Origin: Haematobia irritans
Lineage: Eukaryota; Arthropoda; Insecta; Diptera; Muscidae
NCBI RefSeq assembly: GCF_050003625.1
Contig: NC_134397.1
Location: 145,389,526 to 145,453,525 of the forward strand
Direction: 5' to 3'
DNA: 64,000 nt
In this document: one piece after another, positions 37,201-47,525 of the stretch
How the letters are laid out: each line of letters starts with the position of its first letter
Position numbering within the stretch: the stretch's first letter is position 1
The notes under the pieces: model-generated
Told to the model about the DNA's origin: nothing
The model's database searches: none
What the model saw: only the letters and a program-made list of their open reading frames with translations
Translations under genes and position numbers: made by a program

Positions 37201-37742
37201 TCTTCGACATTTTTAAGACAATCTTTTCCTAGACAGGAAACAGTTGCACCACTATCCATTAGTCCTTTTATTGGAATGTCGTTGATTACAACATCCAAAT
37301 AAGGTCTAATGTCATTCCCATTGGACAAACATGAAATGGAGAGTAATCTCCGTTCAGTCTTTCTGTTAGTGTATCTATTTCTTGCCTTCGTTATACGCTT
37401 CGAAGGTCCTTGATCAAAATCCTTAAAAATTTCATCCCGAATTTTATTATAATTGGCCAACCTTTCTTCATAAGGAACCAAAGTTTTAAGTTTTGGAATA
37501 CGATCAGAATTTGCGTTAGTATTACTGATATTAAATATTCCACCGTAACCCTTTTCCTTTGTTACATCCGTGTAGTTATCTGTGGTAGATTCGGTTTTTG
37601 TAGAGTTGTCGCTAGGGACAAACTCTTTGACATGCAATTGAATATTGCAGTCATGGTCACTTACTGGGGCGGTTTCACATTTGAACATGATGGCCCCGTC
37701 CTCATCATGCTCTTTGTGTTGTTTCCCGTACAACGAGGACAA
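34290..37742 (-). CDS. pol: Gypsy pol polyprotein (protease, RT, RNase H, integrase)
   Basis: Open frame of 1150 codons in the -1 frame relative to gag. A stop codon directly precedes it and its first codon is not ATG, so it must be made as a Gag-Pol fusion by frameshifting. Aspartic protease: DSGATVS at residues 163-169. Reverse transcriptase: about 330-520, catalytic motif YLDD at 462-465. RNase H: begins near QCDAS at 609-613 with TEKECLAV near 650. Integrase: zinc-binding His residues near 810-824 with NCQSC at 845-849, and the core triad at D879 (VYVDF), D939 (LHSDN) and E974 (ASERVN). The C-terminal end is related to the integrase fragments at 4637-5092 and 7211-7995. All catalytic residues are present and no internal stops occur. 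Confidence 0.96.
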   Translation of the reverse strand: MSSLYGKQHKEHDEDGAIMFKCETAPVSDHDCNIQLHVKEFVPSDNSTKTESTTDNYTDVTKEKGYGGIFNISNTNANSDRIPKLKTLVPYEERLANYNKIRDEIFKDFDQGPSKRITKARNRYTNRKTERRLLSISCLSNGNDIRPYLDVVINDIPIKGLMDSGATVSCLGKDCLKNVEDMKCEIFDFKSFIHTADGRGKSIIGKIRAKIKCNNQMHTMTFYLVPSLSQQLILGCDFWEKFGISISFRKPTINELSVHENEEPKIHDLSYEQAIKLENAKLEFRCFSKYGLGKTNLETHIIDTGDSEPRKMRYFPISPAVQKLTYAEIDRMIALDVIEPATSAAWNNRVTLVIKPNKNRLCLDARELNKVTKKDAYPLPNIDGLLSRLGDTYFISAIDLKDAFWQIPLEESSRPKTAFTVQGRPHYQFKVMPFGLCNAAQRMCRLMDKVIPSILKDRVFVYLDDLLVVSPNFESHIEMLTIVGRRLTSAGLTINLQKSKFCYKELRYLGYIVGDGKLKTDPSKVEAISKINPPRTPRDVRKFLGTVGWYRRFIPDFSTLSAPITDTLRKSTKFVFTPDAISAFEKLKKRLVSSPVLISPDFDKPFFVQCDASDVGVGAVLFQRDNDGEEHPIEYFSKKLNPAQKNYSTTEKECLAVVLAIEKFRQYIELMDFTVITDHSSLRWLMKQQDLNGRLARWSLKLQGYQFNIEHRKGSKNVVPDMLSRLDMEELSLGTNMVIDFNSPEFHSPDYEALKDTITQNRERLPDLKVEDDIVLKRTRFNRSTLDDEEECWRIWLPTGLIDGVIRNSHEHNTCHGGVGKTIHNIREYFYWPSLTTDVREFILNCQSCKENKHSKQILRPTMGQEVKTERPFQKVYVDFLGPYPRTRSGNTHIFIVLDHRTKFVLLKAMPKATTHAVNKFLSAEVFHKFGVPEILHSDNGKQFTSEAFKELMNLYGIHHMRTAIHSPQSNASERVNQSILSSIRTFLNDNQNRWDENLSQIECSLRSTVHASTGETPYFALFGYNMITHAQAYKILKKLGTLSDGDISILPKSSRMQIIHKKISDKMHEAYNRNVKSYNKRAKEVNFKAGQEVFRKNFVQSNFAKGINSKLCKQWLKCRIRKPVGKNLYEVENIKGQLIGTIHAQHLKY

Positions 37743-39304
37743 TTAGGTGTGATTACGTTCTCGAACCCACATCTGTAACAAAATAGAGAGCGTTCGTTCG
37801 AATCACAGTCTATAAAATTATGCCCTGGACGCTTGCAGTTCCAGCATACAATAGATTTATTTGGAGGAGAGTTCATTTTCAATGCCTCCAACTGATAATC
37901 TTGTGTCCCACATTCTCGTTGTTGTGGCTGTGGTGCATCGTAGAAGTAATCAGTGGAATATTCCAACTCGTTTATTCTGCGATGTTGCTGTGGATTGATT
38001 TGCCTATTCAAATTACGTTTCGAAAGATTTCTTTCAGCTCGTCTGCATTCATCAAGAAGATGATTCATATCCATGATATACATAGGAAATATGAGCTGTG
38101 ATAAACCGTCTTTGAGATTGTCTTTCACCATCTTGACGAGTTCATTCTCGGGAATAGAAACTCTCATTTGATTATTTAGAGATACAATTTCATTTAAGAA
38201 AGTGTCAGCGCTTTCCCCATAATGTTGTCTCCTTTCCATTATTCTTCGTTGTATCTCGAAGTCACTTTCGAAACGTTGGAATTTTCTTTTCAAATTGCAT
38301 TTCAAATCATCCCATGTGCAATTTGGATTTTGTCGACGAAAATTCCAAAACCATTCGTAAGCGCTTCCAGATAACAAACGATGGAATCCCTTAAGTAAAC
38401 TTGGCCACGGATAATTTGTGTCCTCCCGAAGAGTCTCAACTCTAAATATAAAGTCTTCAACGCTCACAGATTTATTAGTAGCATCAAAATGTATTCCCCA
38501 CTTTTCCAGGTCCAAATGACTCGGTGGAGCAACATTGAAAGCGGTTGCAGAAGCAAAATTTTGCTGTGGCTGTTGATAAAAACGTCCGTTTTGATAAAAA
38601 TCATTATCTTGGCCATTTGTCGTTGGAAATTGATTCCCAACTGGCTGTCGTGGAAAATTGCGTCTTTGTCGTTGTGGTGCATTCCGATTCGCACGATAAT
38701 TTTGTCGATGTCCCACCGAATTTGTTATCGGCTGTTCCTGGGCAGTAGAAAAATTCAATCCAGGAGTATTCGCTGTTGAATTACGAGTCCTGTTGGAATT
38801 ACTAGGTTGAATAGGATCGGGATTTACTTCCCCTGTAGAAGATAATGCCCTCTCTGACCTAATAGTTTCCCTAACAATCTCGGGTATGATTCTCCGTAGA
38901 TCCTCATTTATTTCCCTCATTGTCCTAGCTTGATTCGCACCTACTGACGCCGTAATATAGTCCCTTATCGAAATATTATCATCATTCCTAGGTGGACCAT
39001 TACTCTCCTCGTTAGCCCTTCGCGCCTGAAATTCATTCCTGATCCCTATGGCTGTGATACTACTATAATCGGGTGAAGAAATAGTGTCATCCCCAAGAGA
39101 TGAGTGAGTGCGAGGACCCAGAGTCATGTCAGGTTGTTCTGCTATGGCTGGAGTCGTAGTACTCGTAGTTAAAGCCGTTGTAGTCGTAGTTGTATTAGTA
39201 TTTGTAGCTGTATTAGTAGTTGTAGTAGTATTGGTAGTTGCAGTTACAGTGGATGTAGTATTGCTAGCCATAGCAGCATTCCTGGAATTGGACCTTAATT
39301 CCAT
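37661..39304 (-). CDS. gag: Gypsy gag polyprotein
   Basis: 547 residues from a true ATG. The first ~60 residues are nearly all Thr, Asn and Ala. A retrotransposon capsid-like region occupies about 260-440, including VEDFIFRVETLREDTNYPW and GSAYEWFWNFRRQNP. Near the C-terminus are zinc-knuckle cysteines, first CWNCKRPGHNFIDC and then a second cluster CYRCGFENVITPNCPRC. The gene overlaps pol by 82 bp and ends at TAA 37661-37663, just beyond the predicted pseudoknot. It supplies the virus-like particle protein that packages element RNA. Confidence 0.93.
   Translation of the reverse strand: MELRSNSRNAAMASNTTSTVTATTNTTTTTNTATNTNTTTTTTALTTSTTTPAIAEQPDMTLGPRTHSSLGDDTISSPDYSSITAIGIRNEFQARRANEESNGPPRNDDNISIRDYITASVGANQARTMREINEDLRRIIPEIVRETIRSERALSSTGEVNPDPIQPSNSNRTRNSTANTPGLNFSTAQEQPITNSVGHRQNYRANRNAPQRQRRNFPRQPVGNQFPTTNGQDNDFYQNGRFYQQPQQNFASATAFNVAPPSHLDLEKWGIHFDATNKSVSVEDFIFRVETLREDTNYPWPSLLKGFHRLLSGSAYEWFWNFRRQNPNCTWDDLKCNLKRKFQRFESDFEIQRRIMERRQHYGESADTFLNEIVSLNNQMRVSIPENELVKMVKDNLKDGLSQLIFPMYIMDMNHLLDECRRAERNLSKRNLNRQINPQQHRRINELEYSTDYFYDAPQPQQRECGTQDYQLEALKMNSPPNKSIVCWNCKRPGHNFIDCDSNERSLFCYRCGFENVITPNCPRCTGNNTKSMMRTGPSCSNVKPPQ
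37666..37727 (-). promoter_or_regulatory. -1 frameshift signal: GGGAAAC heptamer and predicted pseudoknot
   Basis: In the gag-pol overlap the mRNA-sense strand reads GGGAAAC (37727-37721), in gag phase as G GGA AAC, the classic X XXY YYZ form; slipping back one base gives GGG AAA C in the pol frame. After an 8 nt spacer, GAGCATGATG (37712-37703) can pair with CATCATGTTC (37692-37683). Loop bases GGGGC (37697-37693) can pair with GCCCC (37670-37666), giving an H-type pseudoknot with a 12 nt second loop. Pairing was checked by eye only. Confidence 0.8.
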
Positions 39305-41266
39305 GGTTCAAACAAAAAATCCGAAATTGAAAAAAAAAAATGCGAATTCCAAAATTTTTAATAAAGAAAAAAAACTATTTCTGGCTCTTAGAGAACTGTT
39401 TTAAAATCTGTCTGAATATTAATCCAACTATCAGTACAGATTTCCAAAAAAAAAAATTGTTATCAAATATCCTCAATTTCCGTTTATTTCTCACAACTCA
39501 AATGATTCAATATTAAAAAAAAAATCCCAAAAACTATTTTCAAAAATCAATTTAAATTTCTCTAATAAATTTCAATTTTTTCTTTTTCAGAAAATTATTC
39601 AATCAAATTGGTTCGGTACTTTCTGTAGCTGCCTGCTGTAGAAGTCTGGAGATACAATATGTCAATTCGCAGATATTTTATATACATATTTTTTCATCTT
39701 AATTTAAATTTGATTTGTTAAGTTTTTATTTATTATTTTATTTATGTAATTGGATCATTTTCGTTTAATTTATTTACTTTTATTTATTTATTTAGCTACG
39801 TTAAATTTATTAAAAATTATCTTTATTTTTTCCATTTTTATTTATAAAAATAATATTTGGACTTATCCAATTCTTTATATATTTTAGTTTGTTTAATATT
39901 TGTATTTATTTCTATTTGCTTTAGAGTTATTAATGTTTTTTTTTCCAATTTTGTTAATATATATTTATTTACTTAATTGTTTTCTGTTTTATTTGAAATT
40001 TTATTTAGTAAGATTATACTTTTTCCATTTTATTGATTTTTGTTTCATTTATTTCGGTTTATTTAATATTTGTTTTATTGTTTCTTTTTTTATTTAAAAC
40101 TTTTATTTTTCTGTATTAAATTATTATATTTATTCATTATTTAACTTATTTATAATTTTGCTTTTATTTTGAAAATATTTTATGTAATAAAATTTCCTCG
40201 TTTATATTTATTTGTTTATGTTTCATTAGGATTTTAAATTGTTATTCATTTATATTTAATTTATTTATTCCTATAACTTTTTTGGTTTGTTGAAATTTTA
40301 TTTCAAATTTAATTTAAAATTTATTAATATGTTTATCTAGTGTTTATTTAAATTTTATTATTTCATATTTAAATTCGATCTCTGTTTAAATTTTATCCAG
40401 CAAGATTGTTCTTTTTTATCTTATTGATTTTTGATATTTTATCTTTTTTTATCTATTCAGTTTATTTTTTTGGTTTTATTTGACATTGTCACTTTACATT
40501 TTTATTCACATTATTTATATTAAACCATTATTTATTATCATTATTTATTTATTATTATTGATAATATTAATTATTTATTTATTATAGTTTGTTTATCTAG
40601 TTATTTATTTATCTTTTTGATTTCATTTATTTATTTAATGTTATTGTTTAATTTATTTATTATTTTTCTTTTATCTTGAAACTATTTATTTAGCGTAATA
40701 AAATTTACCAATATCCAAACAATATTTTAACTCATGTTTTTATTACCAAAATCGATTATAAATTAGATTCAAAATCTGTATTTTTACGATTTGGATTGTA
40801 TCTCTTTATGAGTTTAGATTGCATTTCTTTTCTAGAATTTTATCACCGAACACAAAACAAACACATACATGAATTGAATCAAATCACAATTGGTTACTGA
40901 ATAGCAAGAGACGTCGCAAATTAACCCGAATGCATTGATCCCTTGGTTAATGACTTACGTTCTTTCCATTCAGCACCAAATGTGAATTGATTCTCCAAAG
41001 TGCGAAAAATCCAAAGAAACACGTCGCAACTCAGGCATAACAAAGCGCAATTGCTTTCCGGGACTTACATGTTCTTATGGATAATTCAAACCTTGGAATT
41101 TAGCCAGATTGTTTTTGATGATTCCATAGTTTGAAAGTCGAAACATATCTGCATTTATACGTTGGGTATCAAAATGTGATGTCTTCGAATACTTTGAATA
41201 CGAGACAACAGACTAACATGTCAAAATGAATCGCACTCAAAATATCCGAAACCAAGCCAAAAAGAT
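39305..41266 (-). other. 5' leader of the Gypsy element
   Basis: About 2 kb between primer binding site and gag. The part from about 39700 to 40700 is extremely T-rich on the plus strand, with TTTATTTATT repeats. No gene seen; ORFs such as 39900-40097 are low-complexity. Confidence 0.55.
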
Positions 41267-41288
41267 TGACCCACGTTGCTGGGCGCCA
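41267..41288 (-). promoter_or_regulatory. Primer binding site resembling the tRNA-Lys 3' end
   Basis: Three bases inside the 5' LTR, element orientation reads TGGCGCCCAGCAACGTGGGT. The 3' end of insect tRNA-Lys is complementary to TGGCGCCCAACGTGGG, so this site matches on both sides of a two-base GC insertion. The tRNA sequence is from general knowledge. Priming by tRNA-Lys is likely but imperfect. Confidence 0.7.
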
Positions 41289-41291
41289 AAA

Positions 41292-43487
41292 TGTAATGGA
41301 CAGGTTTTGAGAATAAGCGGTGGCACTCTTGGCGTTCTGCTGCGGCTGTAGCTCGCCGGAAATGGGGGTTCTTCCGCTCTATCCATTCATTTAAAAATTT
41401 AAGTGCCAGGTGGAAACATTATTTTTTTAAAAAAAAAAACGTTGAACAATGGACGGTTACACAAATTTGCATTTGAAATTTAAATTGAAACGGACGGACG
41501 GACATTCTAGAAAAGAAAGATACAACTTTGTCGGGATGTGTTTATATGCGCGAATTGACTCTGCAAACCAGATGTCATTGGTTTGCTGGGCAGCCCTCCC
41601 TCTTCATGGTCCCATATGACCATCCAGTGAGATTCTTTCTTGCCCCACTGTTATCAGAATCCCCCTTACAGTGGCTCACAGACTTTCACTCACAGACGCT
41701 ACACCCCCGAACTTGTTAAAGCGAAATCAAAACATTGTGTTTTCAATTTACAAGAATTCACATATTCAATATATTAGGGTAGACCGATAAAAAAGACAAT
41801 TTGTCCAATAAAAATAAGAAATTTCTAAATGAGCAACTAGGTAAATCTAAGTATATAAGTAAGTAAATTCAGGTATATTGGTAAGTATATACGTTACATC
41901 TAGGTAAGTAGTCGAGGAATAATAATAAAAGTTAAAATACATGAACTCTTTGTTTAAAAAAAAAACATTCGCTGGTCAATGCTTCACTTCTCATTGCATC
42001 GATATTCTAACAACAGGTAATATTTTAATTGTTATTATTTTTCCTCTTAACATATTTTATAATTTTTAATTTATTTTATTCTTATAATTTTTTATACGTT
42101 ACAGAAGTATAATTTCCTCATACATTTTATTTGCTTTGTTTCTTTATACATTTATACTTTGCTTTCTTTTTTTTACTTTTTCTTTATATAAAATACCGTT
42201 GTGCTTCTTGAAATTGACGATGAAAAATTTTGTTTTTTTTCAATTTAAATATCTTTTCTTTTAAATAAATATTATATATGGCATAATTTATGTTGTTTCA
42301 GTTTTCTTTTAGTTTTAGTAAACTTCAATTAAACTTGAATATTTGCTTTTGAAGATTTGCCAAAATGAAGGTTAGTTTTAATTTGTTTTTCAATTTAGAT
42401 TAACATGTACATTATTTTGAGATCAATATCAGAACATTTGATTTCTTTAATGAGAATTAAGAAAGCTTAAATATGTTTTGAATTTTTCTTTTTATCCTTT
42501 TTTTATTGTTTAGGATAAATTTCGGTTAAGAATGTTAGTATAATTGGAAACGTGTTGACGGTTATGTAACATATGCTTGCATAACCTTAACTATGTCATC
42601 AGGTTAAGCGTTTCATTTGCAGTTTTATGAGCAATTATAACTTGCTTTCTTGACTTTCAAATTAAAATTGAAGAAAATGCACCCAATGTGCTTACTTTGC
42701 TTGCTGGCAACACTTCATGTTTTCTTGTCATTTGTACTCACTCATTTCTTCTCTCTTGGGAACAGATCAAAAACATATGTGTATTACACATTTCCAACCC
42801 CGAGAATATTGCGATGCACATAGATAGATTCACTGACCATATGTTCTACCAGATCCACTGCACCACAATTTCCTATATGTCCAGAGAAAATCACGAAATA
42901 ATTACTTATATGTACCCTGACCTGGAGCTCATATTGGAGAGATGCTTACCCGGGTTGCTTTAGCAAAAATGCTAATTCCAATAGAAAAAAGTAACACCCT
43001 GGTCTTCGATGTAAATCCAACCAGCCAAAAAAAAAGACAGCTCGGCAAACTTTCCTCTTAAAAGGATGTCAGCCCTAACTCCAATCAAGCTCCTAGACGA
43101 GACAATCACTCCCTCGCCACAAACAACAAAATATGTATGGTCCACTCTAACCAATAAGAGTATCACCACATTTGACCGTTCACTGCAACTTCACCTTGGG
43201 CAATGAAAATGAAGTTTCTCTGTCCGCTTCTAAATGTAACAGAACGCACAACGTGACCTTCCTCAAAGTCATGCTCCATGTTGTTGAGCCCGACAATCCA
43301 ACCATGGTTATCTACCCCCCTTTGATCAGTCCATTCATATGTCAAAAGTTGACAACAGATGGTGCTGACATCCATTGGGAGCTCGAGAGGGCCAGATAAA
43401 TCGTTTGGAGAATGAGCAGTAAAACGGTCGGCGTGTGAGCGGTAACTCATACGAATATCAATTACCATAAATCAAGTGGCCGTCACA
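41292..43487 (-). repeat. 5' LTR of the Gypsy element
   Basis: Second copy of the 2196 bp LTR. It should hold the promoter for gag-pol transcription, reading toward lower coordinates. A plus-strand ATGAAG followed by GTTAGT (near 42365) and an acceptor-like GGGAACAG (near 42765) hint at antisense splice sites, but their use is not shown. Confidence 0.93.
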
Positions 43488-43557
43488 AGGTATATTGGTG
43501 AACAATTTTTGACTTTCCAAATGGAATTAATTGATAGTTTTTCAAATATTTTTCCAG

Positions 43558-43613
43558 GCACGCTGCCTCCATTGGGAATAAAAGCACTGGCTGATAGACG
43601 CTACAACATGTAA
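43558..43613 (+). CDS. Candidate last exon of a small host gene
   Basis: A polypyrimidine-rich acceptor (AATATTTTTCCAG, ending 43557) precedes a frame reading TLPPLGIKALADRRYNM and TAA at 43611-43613. AATAAA follows at about 43694. It is in phase with the donor at 29658; without the Gypsy element the intron would be about 250 bp. Protein family not recognised. Confidence 0.4.
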
Positions 43614-44278
43614 CTCAATCTTTTATTAATGCATAAAAATATATTAAATGTGATGTGATAGTCGTATAAATGTTATATTTATGAGAATTTATTAATAAAC
43701 ATCTAAAAAATCGTGTTTTACTTGACCACAATGATTTTACAACTATCTTAAAATGCACTTTCTCTGATTGTTTGAAAGGGCTCTTATTGGCGTCCTTCTA
43801 AATGTATCCAGAAGAGCACCTAATAATTGCACTCATGCGATACTTTTTTTGTAGTAACTTGGCGTGGTACAACTTTTCAATAGTGACGGCGCTTTTCCGA
43901 GGAGTTTTGGATATCGTATACGACTGTTTTCGACGTAGTGGGGTTTCTCAGAAGCGCCCCAAATACAAAAAATGTTAGCGGGGAAGTAAATCAGTAATTA
44001 CATGGTTTGTTCGGTCCATAATCCCATTTTTTGCGAAACATTCATGAAAACCCCCCTTTATGAAATGGAACATGTGAGCAACCCTTATAAACATTTTAGC
44101 GCGAAACTGAAACTGTACAGAGAATTTTGCATTTTTTGTATCTACATACACAAGTGTATACGTTGTTAGTTTAGTGTGAATGTCAATAGCGTTTGTTTTT
44201 AGGCAGCAGATTGGAGGTTTTGTGAAATTATTGTAAAAAGTGCATAAAAACTAGCGAAAAATTATTATCAGCAAAATA
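43614..44278. other. Spacer and 5' flank of mre11
   Basis: Contains the probable polyadenylation site of the preceding exon and then the upstream region of mre11. No assignable promoter motif or repeat was seen. Confidence 0.35.
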
Positions 44279-46573
44279 ATGGATTCAGAGAATTTCAATA
44301 ATGATGGAGAAATTGATACTCAGGCAGATGTGATGCGTATAATGATATCTACCGACAATCATTTGGGATATGGCGAAAAGGACGCCATCAGAGGTAAGCA
44401 GCGTTCGGTTAGCGCCGGCAGACAAAGAGACCCGGCAAATGTTAATAACAATGGTTGTATTTCAGGCGAGGATAGTTTTATTGCATTTGAAGAAATGCTG
44501 GAACTCGCTGTGCGAGAAGATGTGGATTTTATCCTTTTAGGAGGTGATTTGTTTCATGATGCAGTTCCCACGCAAAATGCTTTGCACAAGTAAGTGGTCC
44601 TGTGTTGTAATGGTGGTAGTATACATAAATAATGCGATATACATGTTTCTCCATTTAGATGCATGAAACTTTTGAGGATGTATACTTTTGGCGATCGGCC
44701 TATATCTGTGGAATTTTTGAGTGATGGAAGTCAAAATTTTCATAATTCGGTTAATGAGACTGTCAATTATGAAGATCCAAATTTGAATATATCCATTCCA
44801 GTGTACTCTATTCATGGCAATCACGACGATCCCAGTGTGTTTGGTGGTCTTAGCACCTTGGACTTGTTGTCTACGACGGGTTTGGTTAACTATTTTGGCC
44901 GCTGGACGGATTTAAACAAAATTGATATATCTCCCATTATTTTAAAAAAGGGAGCTACGAAATTGGCTCTATATGGTCTCAGTCATATTCATGATAACCG
45001 TTTGGCTCGTCTTTTTGAAAGTCGTAAAGTCCACATGCAGGTCCCTGAGGGAGAAGAGGGCGAGTGGTTCCATTTGATGGTACTTCATCAAAATCGGGCA
45101 GATCGGGGACCCAAAAACTATCTACCAGAGGAGGCCTTGCCCGATTTTTTGCACTTGGTCATATGGGGACACGAACATGATTGCCGCATTGAACCAGAAC
45201 TTAATGCTAAGAGAGATTTCTATGTGAGTCAACCAGGTTCAACGGTGCCCACTTCCTTATCAGAAGGCGAAGCCCTGCGAAAGCATGTTGCAGTGTTGGA
45301 AATCTATAAAGATAAGTTTAAGATGAAGCCCATACCACTACAAACAGTTCGTCCATTCGTCTTCGAGTCGGTAAATGTGGCAGATTTAGCAGAAGAATTA
45401 CGTTTGGATGAGGGAGATGTCTCGAATAAAGTGCGAAATATGGCTCAAGAGAGAATAGAAGCTTTGCTCGAGAAATCAAAGGAACTATTAACTGGTAATC
45501 CAAGACAGCCTACCTTACCAACGGTGCGACTAAGAATTTGTTTCTCGGATGAGGAACAAATGTTCAATGGTATTCGTTTGGGTCAAACTTTTAATGATCG
45601 AGTAGCTAATCCAGCAGATTTAATACTCTTCAAGAGAATGATCAAAAAAGAGAAGAAGGAACGTTCCAATCTAGATAAAGAGGAAATGGCCAATCAGTAT
45701 AAGAAAATGGTAGGTTCTCCGAAAGTATGAAATTTCTTATTAATTGTATAAAATATTGATTTGTTTTCAGGAAGGAGAATCAGCGGCCCGAGTTGAAGAC
45801 CTTGTAGAACGTTACTTCAACCAAGTTGATGAAAGTAAATCCCTTAAAGTAATTTCTACAAAGGCTCTAACAGAATTGTGCAATCAGCTTGTAGAGCGTA
45901 ACAACAATAGTGCAGCAGATAATTTAATTAGGTAAATATTATTTTTCTTTAATCGTTTCATTAGTACAATTGTTTTTTTTTTTTTCTTTGTATATTTTTA
46001 AGGGCTTATAAGGCCAAAGCCGTAGAGTATTTGATGGAAAAAATGCCTGCTGAGGATCAACTCGATGAGGAGCTAACCCAATTCAAATTAAATGTAACAT
46101 CTGATAATGTTTTAGAAATGTTGGAAACTGTTATTGCGCCACCTACTAAAACATCGACATCGTCAAGAAATTCAACAGCAACAAATTATCAAGAAGACAG
46201 CGAGGACAACGATAGTGACGATGCTCCTCTAAAACACACACGATCCGCTAAAAGTGTTAAGGACGAAGTCAATAATTCCAGAGGCCGTGGTAGAGGCAGG
46301 GGCAGAGGGGCTCGTGCGGCACCAACTCCTTCAAAGACAAGTCCTCGTGCGGCCAATTCTACAAATGCCGGGCGTCCCAAGGCTCAGGTGGAGATATCAC
46401 CGTCCACGGTAAGACATAAAATGCCAAACTAGTTTGTTTAAAGATTTATTAATAAATTACGTTTTTTTCAGCGTACTTCTACTCGCCAACAGAGTTTATT
46501 CAATATGGGCTCAAATTCAAGAAAAGCTGCATCTAAACAAAAAATTTATGAAATTTCAGATGATTCGGATTAA
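44279..46573 (+). CDS. mre11: Double-strand break repair nuclease Mre11
   Basis: Six exons join in frame to 652 residues: 44279-44393, 44466-44589, 44659-45709, 45771-45931, 46003-46408 and 46472-46573. It is the nuclease of the Mre11-Rad50-Nbs1 complex, which processes DNA ends and supports telomeres and checkpoint signalling. Phosphoesterase motifs are all present: STDNHLGYGEKD near residue 24, GGDLFHDA near 64, HGNHDDPS near 132, VLHQN near 221 and WGHEHDCRI near 249, with SQPGSTVPTSLS near 270. The C-terminal part has an Arg-Gly stretch (RGRGRGRGRGARAAP) and ends KIYEISDDSD, typical of animal Mre11. Intron 1 is 72 bp, in frame and stop-free. Confidence 0.96.
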
Positions 46574-46891
46574 TTGAATGATTTTGTGGAATTACGATAA
46601 TTTTCTTATTTACTCGGAGTACTTTAATTGCGAAAATACCTCCTCCCTAATGCATATACACACATAAACATTTATTTTGCTAAGATATAATTTTTTCAGA
46701 TGATTATTTTTTATACATTGAAAACTTAAATATGTATAATTTAAATATAAATCCACGTCATTCCAGTATCCGTGAGAAACTGCAGTTATTATTATTATTA
46801 TTAAAAGCTTGACTAGTATGGGCAAGAAATGGGCATGCCCTAATTTTTTCATTATAGTCAATTGAAATAACCGTAAAAATCGACTTTGAAG
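46574..46891. other. 3' flank of mre11
   Basis: AT-rich trailing sequence including a TTATTATTATTA run near 46788. No canonical AATAAA close to the stop was seen. It ends at the hAT-type MITE target CTTTGAAG (46884-46891). Confidence 0.35.
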
Positions 46892-47392
46892 TAGAGGGGT
46901 GCACGTGACACGAAATTGTCGTGACTCATGAACATTTTCGTGTCTCACGCGTGAGTCGTGAGTCACGCTGACGGCAACGGCGTGAGTGTTCGTGAGCGTG
47001 ATTAACCAACCAAATGTCGTGCGTGAGCGTGAGTCACGAAAATAATATCTTCGTGAGTGTGCGTGAGTAACGAATTTCGGAAAAGCACGCTCACGAAAAT
47101 AATCCCGCTTACGAACATAAAATGCTTACGAGTTGAATTCATTTATAATTTTAGTAACATCCTTGGTGGAAAGAGTTTTATAACGCACTCGATTTTAACC
47201 ATACTCATGTTCTCAGTCAGGTTCTATAGGTAAATCACTCATAAAATTATTCGTGAGTCACGAAGTTTTTCGTGAGTCATGACATTTAAAAGATTTTCGT
47301 GCGTGAGTATAAATTTTCTTTTCGTGAGCGTGCGTGACCGTGAGTCCCACCAAAAAATATCGTGCGTGAGTGTGAGCAAAATATTACCTCTA
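46892..47392. mobile_element. hAT-type MITE, 501 bp, target duplication CTTTGAAG
   Basis: Starts TAGAGGGGTGCACGTGACAC and ends TATTACCTCTA. The perfect 8 bp duplication CTTTGAAG lies at 46884-46891 and 47393-47400. The interior is made of repeated CGTGAGTCACG and GTGCGTGAG motifs, as in 17768-18263. Confidence 0.85.
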
Positions 47393-47400
47393 CTTTGAAG

Positions 47401-47525
47401 TAGAGGCGTGCACGTGAATAATACCACGCTCATGCAAAAAAATTGTACTCACGCACACTCACGCACGAAAATCTTTTAAATGTCGTGACTCACGAAAAAT
47501 ATCGTGACTCACGAAAAACCTCGTG
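47401..47525. mobile_element. Truncated hAT-type MITE abutting the previous one
   Basis: Directly after the target duplication a second copy begins TAGAGGCGTGCACGTGAATA and continues with CACTCACG motifs, but fades out near 47525 without a matching right end. Confidence 0.7.

Larger units (their letters stand above)
29839..43487 (-). mobile_element. Complete Ty3/Gypsy LTR retrotransposon, 13.6 kb
   Basis: Two 2196 bp direct repeats bound the element, each with TG...CA ends (TGTGACGGCC start and CCATTACA end in element orientation). The host sequence AGGT is duplicated at 29835-29838 and 43488-43491. In element orientation the order is 5' LTR, primer binding site, 2 kb T-rich leader, gag, pol (protease, reverse transcriptase, RNase H, integrase), a 2.25 kb region without a clear gene, and 3' LTR. 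Domain order with integrase last marks Ty3/Gypsy. LTRs above 2 kb are unusual but known from elements such as Ulysses of D. virilis. Identical LTR lengths and identical ORFs within them indicate recent insertion. gag and pol are intact. Confidence 0.95.

Noticed and set aside
39108..39404. Valine-rich plus-strand ORF
   Set aside because: Antisense of the Thr-rich start of gag.
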